A DNA stretch of 64,000 nt from Sphingosinicella sp. CPCC 101087 (GTDB lineage: Bacteria; Pseudomonadota; Alphaproteobacteria; Sphingomonadales; Sphingomonadaceae): the NCBI RefSeq assembly GCF_004151485.1, contig NZ_SBFF01000003.1, forward strand, positions 1 to 64,000, read 5' to 3'. Below, piece after piece: positions 19,909 through 27,996 of this stretch (position 1 is the first letter of the stretch; every line of letters begins with the position of its first letter). The position numbers and the translations under genes were made by a program. The notes beneath the pieces were generated by a model. It worked only from the letters and a program-made list of their open reading frames with translations, had not been told where the DNA came from and ran no database searches.

Positions 19909-20757
19909 ATGAAGATCAACCAGGAAAGGTGCGTCGCCTGCGGCAATTGCACCTACGTCTGTCCGATGGGCGCCATCTTCATCAATCCGAAGACGAAACG
20001 CGCCACGATCAATCGCGACGCCTGCGTCGAATGCTATGCCTGCTACAACGGACTCAGCCAGGAGCATCTGCCGCCGCGCACGGTCCGCGCCACCCGCAAG
20101 GCGATGCGCGCGCTATTGATGCGCTTCGAGCCGGACCCGGACATTTGCCCGACCGCATGCTTCGAGCCCGAGGATCTGGAATGGCCGCGCATCGTCCGCC
20201 GCGCCTTCTCGGACCCGCGCGTGCCCCACGAATCCACCGGGATCGTCGGGCGCGGCACTGAGGAGGTGAAGACGAACGACGTGACCAACAGGGTCTCGGT
20301 CGGGGAAGTCGGCTTCACCATCGAGTTCGGCCGCCCGGGGGTCGGGGTCCGGTTCCACGAAATTCAGGAAATGAGCCGAGCCATGGCGCAGGCCGGCATC
20401 GCATTCGAGCCGAACAACCCGGTGACGACGTTGATGACCGATGTGACGACCGGAACCGTACGGCCCGACATCCTCGACGAGAAAGTGCTTTCCGCGATCC
20501 TCGAGATCAAGGTCCCGGTCGCGCGGGTCGAGGAGGTGATCCGCATCGTCTGGGAAGTCGAGAAGCGGCTGGACACGATCGTCGTGCTCGGCGTCGGCAC
20601 GCGCTGCGACGAGAATGGCGAAGATCATGTCGTCGCGCCGGTCCTGAAGCGCCTCGGCTACAAGCTGCACCGGGCGAAGACCAACGTCGGGCTCGCGGGG
20701 CCGCCGATCCAGAGGATCGAGCGCGAGACGACTGATCCGGAGGGGCTCGAGACATGA
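19909..20757 (+). CDS. Two-cluster 4Fe-4S ferredoxin-like protein with unrecognised C-terminal domain
   Basis: A 282-residue protein. Cluster 1 ligands are Cys8, Cys11, Cys14 and Cys18 (CVACGNCTYVCP). The second set is Cys39, Cys42 and Cys45 (CVECYAC) with Cys80 or Cys84 (DICPTAC) as likely remaining ligands. About 190 further residues form an alpha/beta domain (VGFTIEFGRPGVGVRFHEIQ; IVVLGVGTRCDENG) that I do not recognise; it is too long for a plain ferredoxin. No signal peptide, so cytoplasmic. ATG 19909 puts the first cluster at the N-terminus. It begins a five-gene operon and overlaps the next gene by four bases. An electron-transfer role is inferred from the clusters; the partner is unknown. 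The 181 bases upstream hold GC-rich inverted repeats but no clear promoter. Confidence 0.85.
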   Translation: MKINQERCVACGNCTYVCPMGAIFINPKTKRATINRDACVECYACYNGLSQEHLPPRTVRATRKAMRALLMRFEPDPDICPTACFEPEDLEWPRIVRRAFSDPRVPHESTGIVGRGTEEVKTNDVTNRVSVGEVGFTIEFGRPGVGVRFHEIQEMSRAMAQAGIAFEPNNPVTTLMTDVTTGTVRPDILDEKVLSAILEIKVPVARVEEVIRIVWEVEKRLDTIVVLGVGTRCDENGEDHVVAPVLKRLGYKLHRAKTNVGLAGPPIQRIERETTDPEGLET

Positions 20758-21437
20758 CCAATACGCTGCACAGGTTCGGCACGGCCGAGAGCTTCTTCGA
20801 CGATTATATCGTCATCGCCATTCCGGCGAAGGGCGTGAAGGGCAGGGGTGACCCGATGCCCGCCCTCAAGCGCTTTCTCGAGATCGCGCTCGAATATGGG
20901 CCGGTGAATCTGGGTGATGCGATGAGCGGAGGAGCGATCCGGCCGACCCGGCACAAGCGCGCGGTCGAACATTTCTTCGCACGGCCGACCAGGCCGGACT
21001 TCAACGCGGTGATCGCCGGAATAAGCAAGCCGACCACTTATGCCGCCGTGTTCGACGACAAGGATTCCGCTGAGGCCTTCGTCGCGCGGATCAAGGAGGA
21101 GAAACTGGGACTTAGCATCAACGTCTCTTCGTCGCTGGAGAATGGCCAGGGATGCTGTGCAAAGGCCGGAGTCCCCCGCCACAGCATCGGCTATTCGCTC
21201 GGGTTCGAAGGAATTCCGGACAATGTGCCGAACCGCCATGTGATGATGCTGTCGACCATGTGCGGCCACGGCATGATCGCCCAGTCTTTCGCCAAGAAGA
21301 TGATCGACTGGGTGAAGGAAGGCCGCTGCACGCCGGACGAGGCCGTCGCCTATCTAAGTCGCTTCTGCTCTTGCGGAATCTTCAATCCTTCGCGCGCCAA
21401 GAGGATCATCGACGATGCCCGCATCAAGGCTTTCTAA
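20754..21437 (+). CDS. Cys-rich protein of unknown function, partner of the ferredoxin-like protein
   Basis: A 227-residue soluble protein that I do not recognise. Six cysteines are clustered in the C-terminal half: Cys134 and Cys135 (GQGCCAKAG), Cys170 (STMCGHGMI), Cys192, and Cys205 and Cys207 (FCSCGIFNP). His172, His143 and Glu129 lie close by, so iron-sulfur or metal binding is plausible. The N-terminal half has an alpha/beta look (YIVIAIPAKGVKG; FNAVIAGISKPTTYAAVF) and no signal peptide or membrane segment. It overlaps the upstream gene by ATGA and the downstream amidohydrolase by 23 bases. The pairing suggests a two-protein redox unit; what it reduces or oxidises cannot be inferred from sequence. 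Confidence 0.8.
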   Translation: MTNTLHRFGTAESFFDDYIVIAIPAKGVKGRGDPMPALKRFLEIALEYGPVNLGDAMSGGAIRPTRHKRAVEHFFARPTRPDFNAVIAGISKPTTYAAVFDDKDSAEAFVARIKEEKLGLSINVSSSLENGQGCCAKAGVPRHSIGYSLGFEGIPDNVPNRHVMMLSTMCGHGMIAQSFAKKMIDWVKEGRCTPDEAVAYLSRFCSCGIFNPSRAKRIIDDARIKAF

Positions 21438-22785
21438 TCTCTTCGGCCTGCTGCTGGCGCTCGTCCTCGGCGCCTGCTCCACAGCCGAGGCCGACGAACC
21501 GGGCGGAACGGTGCTGACCAATTTCACGCTGATCGACGGTACGGAACGGCCGCCCGTTCCCGACGCTGCGATGATCATCGGCGGGGACGGGCGCATCGCC
21601 TGGGTCGGGCCGGCCACGCAGCTTCAGGCCCCTGCCGGATCCGAAACGATCGACCTCGCCGGCCAATATGTGATTCCGGGGCTGATCGACCTTCACGTCC
21701 ATCTCGCCATATCGGATGGACTGGCCACCGATCCGGCCCTGCTCACGCCCGAGAATATCGAGCGCGATCTTCGCACCTATGCCGCCTACGGAGTCACCGC
21801 CGTCCAGGTGATGGGCACCGATCGCGACGACATCTATGCGATCCGCGATGCCCAGCGGACTGGGCGGCCGGAATCGGCGCGGATCTTTACCTCGGGTCAG
21901 GGCATCGTCTTCGAGGGCGGATATGGCGGGGCGCCTGGGGTCAACCGGCCCGTCTCGACGCCCGAGGAGGCCGCCGCAGAGGTCGATCGCCAAGCCGCCA
22001 ACGGCGCCGATTTCATCAAATTCTGGGTCGATGACGAGCTCGGCACGATGCCGGCCATGCCGCCGGAGATCAGCGCGGCGGTCATCGAGGCCGCTCACCG
22101 CCACGGCCTGCGCGCCATCGCTCACATCTTCTACCTGGAGGATGCCAAGCGGCTGGTCGAGCAGGGCGTAGACGGCCTCGCCCATGGCGTGCGCGACCGG
22201 CCGGTCGATGCCGAGCTGATCGAGGCGATGCGCGATCGCGGCACCTGGCAGGTCGCGGAGACGCTGTCCCGCGAAGCCTCGATGTTCGCTTATGGCGAGC
22301 CTGCCCCCTTCCTTGGCGATCCCTTCTTCACCCGCTCCGTGCGACCGGAGGTGCTCGCCCGGCTGCGCAGCCCGGAACATCAGGCCCGGATCGCGTCCAA
22401 CCCGCATTTCCACGATTTCCCCCGCTTCCTGGAGATGGCGAAGACCAATTTGCGCCGCCTTGCCGACGGGGGTGTCCGGATCGGCTTCGGCACGGACAGC
22501 GGGCCGATCTCCCGCTTTCCCGGCTATTTCGCGCATTGGGAGCTGCAGCAGCTCGTGGACGCGGGCTTCACGCCGGCGGAGGCGATCCGCATGGCGACCG
22601 GCCAGGCGGCCGAGTTCCTCCGCGCGGAAGATCTCGGCACCCTGGAACCGGGGCATTGGGCGGACCTCGTCGTCCTGGAGGCCGATCCGCTCGCGGACAT
22701 AAGCAACAGCCGAACGATCCGTTCGGTCTACATCGCCGGCCGGCCCGTGCCGCTGGATTTGAACCGGGGTGCCGGGGAGGGGTAA
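21415..22785 (+). CDS. Lipoprotein amidohydrolase (imidazolonepropionase-like metal-dependent hydrolase)
   Basis: A 456-residue enzyme. Its signal peptide ends in a lipobox, LVLGAC, with Cys21 as the lipidated residue, placing it in the periplasm attached to a membrane. The amidohydrolase barrel shows the metal site GLIDLHVHL (HxH), FIKFWVDD, a His in RAIAHIFY, GLAHGVRD, and the catalytic Asp in IGFGTDSGP. The small beta domain flanks it at both ends (EDLGTLEPGHWADLVVLEADPL). The substrate could be a cyclic amide, dipeptide, lactone or similar. It overlaps the Cys-rich gene and lies six bases before the MFS gene, so a periplasmic hydrolysis-then-uptake sequence is likely. Confidence 0.88.
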   Translation: MPASRLSNLFGLLLALVLGACSTAEADEPGGTVLTNFTLIDGTERPPVPDAAMIIGGDGRIAWVGPATQLQAPAGSETIDLAGQYVIPGLIDLHVHLAISDGLATDPALLTPENIERDLRTYAAYGVTAVQVMGTDRDDIYAIRDAQRTGRPESARIFTSGQGIVFEGGYGGAPGVNRPVSTPEEAAAEVDRQAANGADFIKFWVDDELGTMPAMPPEISAAVIEAAHRHGLRAIAHIFYLEDAKRLVEQGVDGLAHGVRDRPVDAELIEAMRDRGTWQVAETLSREASMFAYGEPAPFLGDPFFTRSVRPEVLARLRSPEHQARIASNPHFHDFPRFLEMAKTNLRRLADGGVRIGFGTDSGPISRFPGYFAHWELQQLVDAGFTPAEAIRMATGQAAEFLRAEDLGTLEPGHWADLVVLEADPLADISNSRTIRSVYIAGRPVPLDLNRGAGEG

Positions 22786-22791
22786 GCATTT

Positions 22792-24078
22792 ATGGCCACC
22801 AGCGCCCGTCCGACCAGGGTCAGGCACATTGTGCTCTGGCTCACGGTCGCCGCCTACATGATCACCTATATGGATCGGGTCGTGATCTCGACCGCGGCCC
22901 CGTCGATCCAGGAAGAGTTCGGCTTCTCCACCGTCACGATGGGGTGGATCTTCTTCGCCTTCCAGATCAGCTACGCCTTGTTCCAGATCCCCGGCGGCTG
23001 GATGGGCGACCGTTTCGGTCCGCGCCGAGCGCTGACCGCCGTGGTGGTCTGGTGGTCGGCCTTTACCGCGCTGACGGCGACTGCCTGGTCGGCCGGGTCG
23101 ATGGTCGTGATGCGCTTCCTGTTCGGCATGGGCGAAGCCGGCGCTTTCCCGATTGCGACCCGCTCGCTGTCCCGGTGGATGCTGCCCTCGGAGCGCGGTT
23201 GGGCGCAGGGTGTCACCCATGCCGGAGCGCGGCTCGGCGCCGCCGTGACTCCGGTGCTGGTCGCCTATCTGATCATCGAATTCGGCTGGCGCATGCCGTT
23301 CATCGCCTTTGCCTTGCTCGGCCTCGCCTGGGCGGCGCTTTGGTTCGTCTTCTATCGCGATCATCCGCGCGAGCACGCATCCGTGAACGAAGCGGAGCTG
23401 GAGCGTATCGAGGCGGCGCTCGGCACGCGCACGGCCGGCCGCCGCTCGGTGCCCTGGCGCCAGCTGCTCGGCAACGGCCAGATCTGGCTGCTGTCGGCAA
23501 TGTACTTCTGCTACGGCTACAGCATCGTCACCTTCCTTGCCTGGTTCCCAAAATATCTAAGCGACGCCCGCGATTTCGATCTCGCCCAGATGGGCCTCTA
23601 CGCCAGCGTTCCGCTCGCCGCGGGCGTGCTCGGCGACCTAGCCGGCGGCTGGTTCTCGGACGGCCTTCTGAAGCGCTCGGGCAATCTCAAGCTCGCCCGC
23701 CGGCTGGTCGCCTTTGCCGGCTTCCTGATCGCGGGGGTGATGGTTCCGTTCGCCGCTACCGCGGCCGATCCGTTGGTCAGCGTCGCCTTCTTCGCTTTGG
23801 CCGTTTTCGGCCTCGAGCTTACCGTCGGCGTCTCCTGGGCTGTCACCCTTGACGTCGGCGGAGAGTTTGCCGGATCGGTTTCCGCGGTGATGAACACGTT
23901 CGGCAATATTGCCGGCGCGCTGACGTCGGTCGCGACCGGCTATCTCGTCGTCCACAGCGGCTGGACATCGGCTTTCTTCGTGGTCTCGGCCTTCTGCGTG
24001 ATGGGGGCCCTGCTCTTCCTGAGGCTGGACGCTTCGCGTCCGCTCTATATCGAAACCTTGAAACCAGCGGAGGCGTGA
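22792..24078 (+). CDS. MFS transporter, anion:cation symporter-like
   Basis: A 428-residue inner-membrane protein with about 12 helices. The opening segment YMITYMDRVVISTAAPSIQE and GGWMGDRFGPRRALTAVVVW (loop 2-3 signature) fit the ACS branch, which imports organic anions such as hexuronates, galactonate, phthalate or 4-hydroxyphenylacetate with a proton or cation. FLFGMGEAGAFP and the helix-5 region with GARLGAAVTP also agree. It starts six bases after the amidohydrolase and its TGA overlaps the following ATG, so it is in the five-gene operon. It probably carries the amidohydrolase product or the lactone-type substrate into the cytoplasm; the exact substrate is unknown. Confidence 0.92.
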   Translation: MATSARPTRVRHIVLWLTVAAYMITYMDRVVISTAAPSIQEEFGFSTVTMGWIFFAFQISYALFQIPGGWMGDRFGPRRALTAVVVWWSAFTALTATAWSAGSMVVMRFLFGMGEAGAFPIATRSLSRWMLPSERGWAQGVTHAGARLGAAVTPVLVAYLIIEFGWRMPFIAFALLGLAWAALWFVFYRDHPREHASVNEAELERIEAALGTRTAGRRSVPWRQLLGNGQIWLLSAMYFCYGYSIVTFLAWFPKYLSDARDFDLAQMGLYASVPLAAGVLGDLAGGWFSDGLLKRSGNLKLARRLVAFAGFLIAGVMVPFAATAADPLVSVAFFALAVFGLELTVGVSWAVTLDVGGEFAGSVSAVMNTFGNIAGALTSVATGYLVVHSGWTSAFFVVSAFCVMGALLFLRLDASRPLYIETLKPAEA

Positions 24079-24917
24079 TGAGGACCTTTCATCTGCTCGC
24101 GGCAGCCCTTCTCGCCGCATCACCGGCAGCGGCACAGCAGGTCGTTCGCGATGTCGGTTTCCAAGGTTCCGAGGCGGCTCGCTACGACGAGGCCCGGGAC
24201 GAATATCTCGTCTCCAATCTCGGCGCGCAACGCGGGCCGGACGGCGGCGCCGACGGCTTCGTTTCGCGCGTGGCGCCGGACGGCACCATAGTTGAGCTCA
24301 AGTGGATCTCACAGGGGCTGGTCGACCCGCTCGGTATCTTCGTCCACGGCGATCGTCTCTACGTCGCTGACGTGGCCGCGGTAAAAACCTTCGACCGCAG
24401 CACGGGGGCGCCGCGCGAAACGATCGACGTGGCGGGTGCAGTGCGGCTCAACGACCTTGCCGTCGCGCCTGATGGCACCGTCTATGTCACCGACAGCGGC
24501 AGCAACGAGTCGCCCGGCGCATTGTGGCGGATCGGGCCGGACGGCGCCGTCTCGGCCTTCGCGCCCCGTGATCCGGGGCTTGAGCGGCCGAATGGAATCG
24601 CCGTGCTTCCCGATGGCAACGTCATCCACGGCGGCAGAGGCGTGAACCTCGTGGTCCGCACGCCTGCCGGTGCAATTGTCCGCGAAGTGACTCTGCCGAC
24701 CGGGCAATTCGACGGTATCGTGGTCCTGCCGGACGGAAGCCTGCTCGTCGCCAGTCAGCTCGGGCACAATGTCTATCGCCTGGACCTGGAGAGCGGCTCC
24801 ACCACCACGGTCGCCGAGAATATCGAGGTTCCGGCCGCGATCGGCTACGATCCGCGCCGCAACCGGTTGCTGGTGCCCCAGATCCGCGCCGCCACGCTCA
24901 CCATCCATCCGCTCTGA
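24078..24917 (+). CDS. Exported SMP-30/gluconolactonase-like propeller protein
   Basis: A 279-residue protein with a Sec signal peptide (LLAAALLAASPAAAQQ). The mature part has repeated propeller strands: DPLGIFVHGDRLYVAD, LNDLAVAPDGTVYVTDSGSN, PNGIAVLPDGNVIHGG and FDGIVVLPDGSLLVAS. These are the NHL/SMP-30 blade motifs. The Asn in LNDLA and RPNGIAV and the Asp in YVTDSGSN are at positions that often bind the metal in this superfamily. A periplasmic lactonase is possible, but a non-enzymatic binding role is not excluded. ATG 24078 overlaps the MFS stop; a GTG three bases earlier is equally possible. It ends the operon and converges on the HlyD gene. This is the second exported propeller protein of the island (see 14730). 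Confidence 0.82.
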   Translation: MRTFHLLAAALLAASPAAAQQVVRDVGFQGSEAARYDEARDEYLVSNLGAQRGPDGGADGFVSRVAPDGTIVELKWISQGLVDPLGIFVHGDRLYVADVAAVKTFDRSTGAPRETIDVAGAVRLNDLAVAPDGTVYVTDSGSNESPGALWRIGPDGAVSAFAPRDPGLERPNGIAVLPDGNVIHGGRGVNLVVRTPAGAIVREVTLPTGQFDGIVVLPDGSLLVASQLGHNVYRLDLESGSTTTVAENIEVPAAIGYDPRRNRLLVPQIRAATLTIHPL

Positions 24918-24942
24918 CCGCGCCGCCGCGGAAGTTCTCTGC

Positions 24943-26247
24943 TCATTGCTCCCTGAGCGCGGTCTCGCTGAGCTTCGTGATCGGCGAGAGGATATATTGG
25001 AGGACCGTGCGGGTGTCGCCGAGCAGGTCGACCTCCGCCACCATGCCCGGACCGATCGGCATCGGCTGGCCGCGTGGGTCCAGAAGCGCATTGGCGGCCG
25101 TGCGAACGCGGACGAGATAGAAGGTCTCTCCCGTCCGTTCCTCGGTGACCGCGTCAGGCGAGATGGCAATGACCCGCCCGTCCAGCGTCCCATAAACGGC
25201 GCGGTCGTAAGCGGTGATTGCGACCTTGGCAGGCTGGTCGAGGCTGACGAAGGCGATATCCTGGGGAAGAACGCGCGCTTCGATCAGCAGATTCTCTTCC
25301 GACGGCACGATCTCGACGAGCGGCGCGCCTGGCGCGACGGTGCCGCCGCGTGTCGTGACGAGCACCCGGTTGACCAGCCCGGCCAGCGGCGCGCGCACGA
25401 CCGTTCGCTCGACCCTTTCCGCGAGCGCCGGCAGGGCGCGGCGCCGAGCCGCCCGCTCCGCTTGCGCCGAGGCCAGTTCGTTGGCCGCCTGCGCCCGCCA
25501 TTCCTGGCGAAGCTGCGCGAAGGAGGACCGCGCCTCGACCACGCTCGCACGCGCGCGTGCAATCGACGCGGCGGCGGCTTCGGCTTCGCTCGCAGCGACG
25601 GCCGCGGCACTTTCCGCCTGGGCGAGGCTGAGCCGCGGCTCGATGCCGCGCTCGACCAGTGGACGCAGGATCCGGACTTCGGCCTGGCGCGAGTCGCGCG
25701 CCGCCACTCGCGCATGATAGGTCGCCTCGGCTTCGGCCACGGCGCGTTCGGCCTGGGCGATGCGCGCCTGCGCCGCCGCGGAGAGGCTGGCGAGATCGGC
25801 CATGCGCGAGGTGTGCAGCGACTGTTCGATGGCGATCTGCTCCGCCAGCACCGGATTGCTGGCCGCCGGATAGGCCGGGCTGGATCCCGCTACCTCGGCC
25901 TGCAGCCGCGCGATCTTGGCGGCGAGCGCCGACAAGGTCGCCTCGCCGCTCCCGAAATCGGCGCCCGTCTGCGTCTCGTCGAGCCGGATCAGCGGGTCGC
26001 CGGCGCGCACGAGCTGTCCCTGGCGGACGAGTATGGCCTCGACGATCCCGCCCTCCAGGTTGGACACCACCTGAAGCTGAGAGCTGGGAATCACCCGTCC
26101 CATGCCGCGAACCGTTCGCTCGATCTCGGCGAAATAGGCCCAGATGAAGAAGATCAGGACGAAGCCGGTGACGACCCACAGGAGGACGCTCGACGCCGTC
26201 CGCGGCTTGATCCGATCGGTGAGGTCCTCGATGTGGGTGCCGTGCAT
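24943..26247 (-). CDS. T1SS periplasmic adaptor, HlyD/LapC family
   Basis: A 434-residue inner-membrane-anchored protein that bridges the T1SS ABC exporter and the outer-membrane channel. One N-terminal helix is at about residues 20-42 (VLLWVVTGFVLIFFIWAYFA), followed by a barrel-sandwich half (VVSNLEGGIVEAILVRQGQ), a long Ala-rich coiled hairpin (about 100-270), the second lipoyl half (VRAPLAGLVNRVLVTTRGG) and the C-terminal HlyD signature with GMVAEVDLLGDTRTVLQYIL. It is the last gene of the TolC-ABC-HlyD operon, 21 bases after the ABC gene. The giant adhesin at 1-8739 is the obvious candidate substrate of the system. Confidence 0.94.
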   Translation of the reverse strand: MHGTHIEDLTDRIKPRTASSVLLWVVTGFVLIFFIWAYFAEIERTVRGMGRVIPSSQLQVVSNLEGGIVEAILVRQGQLVRAGDPLIRLDETQTGADFGSGEATLSALAAKIARLQAEVAGSSPAYPAASNPVLAEQIAIEQSLHTSRMADLASLSAAAQARIAQAERAVAEAEATYHARVAARDSRQAEVRILRPLVERGIEPRLSLAQAESAAAVAASEAEAAAASIARARASVVEARSSFAQLRQEWRAQAANELASAQAERAARRRALPALAERVERTVVRAPLAGLVNRVLVTTRGGTVAPGAPLVEIVPSEENLLIEARVLPQDIAFVSLDQPAKVAITAYDRAVYGTLDGRVIAISPDAVTEERTGETFYLVRVRTAANALLDPRGQPMPIGPGMVAEVDLLGDTRTVLQYILSPITKLSETALREQ

Positions 26248-26268
26248 GCTAGGGTCCTGACGTCCTGG

Positions 26269-27996
26269 CTAGGCAGCTTTGGGGCGCATGATCTTCTGCA
26301 GCACGGCGTCGCGTCCGCCATCGGCCACGACCTTGCCCCTGTCGAGCAGAATGATTCGCTTCACCAGCTGCAGCAGCGGCGGCCGATGGGTGATCAGTAT
26401 CAGCGTCCGCCCCTCCAGCTCCTGGGTGAGGCGCTGGATCAAGGCGGTCTCGGTCTGCGCGTCCATTGCACTGGAAGGCTCGTCCATGATGACGATCGGC
26501 GGCTTTCCGGCAATGGCCCGGGCGATGGCGATCGACTGGCGCTGGCCGCCGGAAAGCCCTTCGCCGCGGTCGGCGAGCTTCAGGTCGTAGCCATTGGCGA
26601 TCTGGCCCATGAACTGGTGGGTGCCCGAAATCTCGGCGGCACGGATCAGCTCCGCATCGTCGACCTGCGGTCGGTCGAGCACGATATTCTCGCGCACCGA
26701 ACCGGTCAGCAGGACGCTCTCCTGCATCGCCGCGCCCATATTGGCCCGAAGGTCCTTGGGGTCGAGCTGGCGGATGTCGGTGCCGTCGATCAGGATCAGG
26801 CCTTCCTCCGGCGGATAGAGGCCGAGGATCAGGCGCGCGATGGTCGACTTGCCGGATCCTACCCGGCCGAGCAGGGCGACATGCTCGCCCGGCTCGATCG
26901 TGAAGGTTACGCCGTCCAGAGCTCTTTCCGGCGCGTTGGGGTAACGGAAGCCGACATTGCGCAGCTCGATCCGGCCTTCGACCCGGCTGAGCTTTAGCGG
27001 CTCGCCTTCGGGTCCCTCGGGCGGGAGCTCCATCATGGCGTTGATCTGGCGATAGGCTGTGCGGGTCGCGGTGATCCGGGAAAGCAGTTGGGAGATTTGC
27101 GCGAGCGGCGCGATCGCGCGCCCGGCGAGGATCGAGCAGGCGATCAGGCCTCCCATCGTCAATTGCTGCTCGGCGATGAGGTTGACGCCGACGATGACGA
27201 CTCCGGCGTAGGAGATCGTGCCGGCGGACGTCGCGAAAGTGACTCCGATCGACGAGATCATCCGCTGGCGAAGCGAGCTGTCGCTATGTTGCTCGACCGC
27301 CTTGAGCCAGCGCCTGGACAGCAGGGGCGCGGCCCCGGCCGTCTTGACCGTCTCGAGGCCACCGATCGCCTCGACCAGCACCGACTGCTTGAGCATGCCT
27401 TCGCCCAGTGCGCGCGCCGAAAGCCGCTCGAGCGCGGGATGGGTGAGCCATCCGATCAAGATGACGAGCGGCACCATGAGCGCCGGCACCAGCACCACCG
27501 GGCCGCCGATGATCGCGACGACGCAGAGCGTGAGAATGATGAACGGCACGTCGACGACCGCGGTGAGCGTCGCGGAGGCGAAGAAGTCGCGCAGCGCCTC
27601 CAGCTCTCGCATCATGCTGGCGAGCGCGCCGGTCGATCCCTTCTTGAGCTCGAGGCGGATCGCCAGCAGCCGCTCGAACACCTCGCCGCCTATGTCGCGG
27701 TCGATCTGGGCGCCGGCATGGTCGACGAAATAGGCGCGGAGCATCTTCAGCACGAAATCGAACAGGATGACGATGCCGAGGCCGATCGAAAGCGCGACCA
27801 GGGACGACATGGCATTGTTCGGAACGACGCGGTCGTAGACCGTCATCGTGAACAAGGCGGTGAGCAGCCCGAAGATGTTGATGAACACCGCTGCCACCGC
27901 GACTTTCCAATAGGTCGACCGGTTGCGGCGCATCGGTTCCATCAGCCATTCGGCGAGCCGCGGCCTGGGAACCTTGACGAGATTTTCAGCGCTCAC
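26269..27996 (-). CDS. T1SS ABC exporter, LapB/LssB-like, without the N-terminal peptidase-like domain
   Basis: A 575-residue inner-membrane transporter that powers export of a C-terminally signalled protein. The membrane domain (about 25-310) begins with FGLLTALFTMTVYDRVVPNN, typical of the LapB/LssB branch. The nucleotide domain has Walker A GRVGSGKST, signature LSGGQRQSIAIARA, Walker B IVIMDEPSS and the switch His in LITHRPP. Most LapB/LssB proteins are about 720 residues with a C39-like N-terminal domain. Here there is no room for it: the GTG start at 27996 follows GGGGGAAG and overlaps the TolC gene's end. The protein is therefore PrtD-sized but LapB-like in sequence, by eye. Confidence 0.92.
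   Translation of the reverse strand: MSAENLVKVPRPRLAEWLMEPMRRNRSTYWKVAVAAVFINIFGLLTALFTMTVYDRVVPNNAMSSLVALSIGLGIVILFDFVLKMLRAYFVDHAGAQIDRDIGGEVFERLLAIRLELKKGSTGALASMMRELEALRDFFASATLTAVVDVPFIILTLCVVAIIGGPVVLVPALMVPLVILIGWLTHPALERLSARALGEGMLKQSVLVEAIGGLETVKTAGAAPLLSRRWLKAVEQHSDSSLRQRMISSIGVTFATSAGTISYAGVVIVGVNLIAEQQLTMGGLIACSILAGRAIAPLAQISQLLSRITATRTAYRQINAMMELPPEGPEGEPLKLSRVEGRIELRNVGFRYPNAPERALDGVTFTIEPGEHVALLGRVGSGKSTIARLILGLYPPEEGLILIDGTDIRQLDPKDLRANMGAAMQESVLLTGSVRENIVLDRPQVDDAELIRAAEISGTHQFMGQIANGYDLKLADRGEGLSGGQRQSIAIARAIAGKPPIVIMDEPSSAMDAQTETALIQRLTQELEGRTLILITHRPPLLQLVKRIILLDRGKVVADGGRDAVLQKIMRPKAA

Noticed and set aside
24769-26997. A 742-residue plus-strand frame across the HlyD and ABC genes
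   Set aside because: It lacks any recognisable domain and overlaps two well-supported T1SS genes on the other strand.
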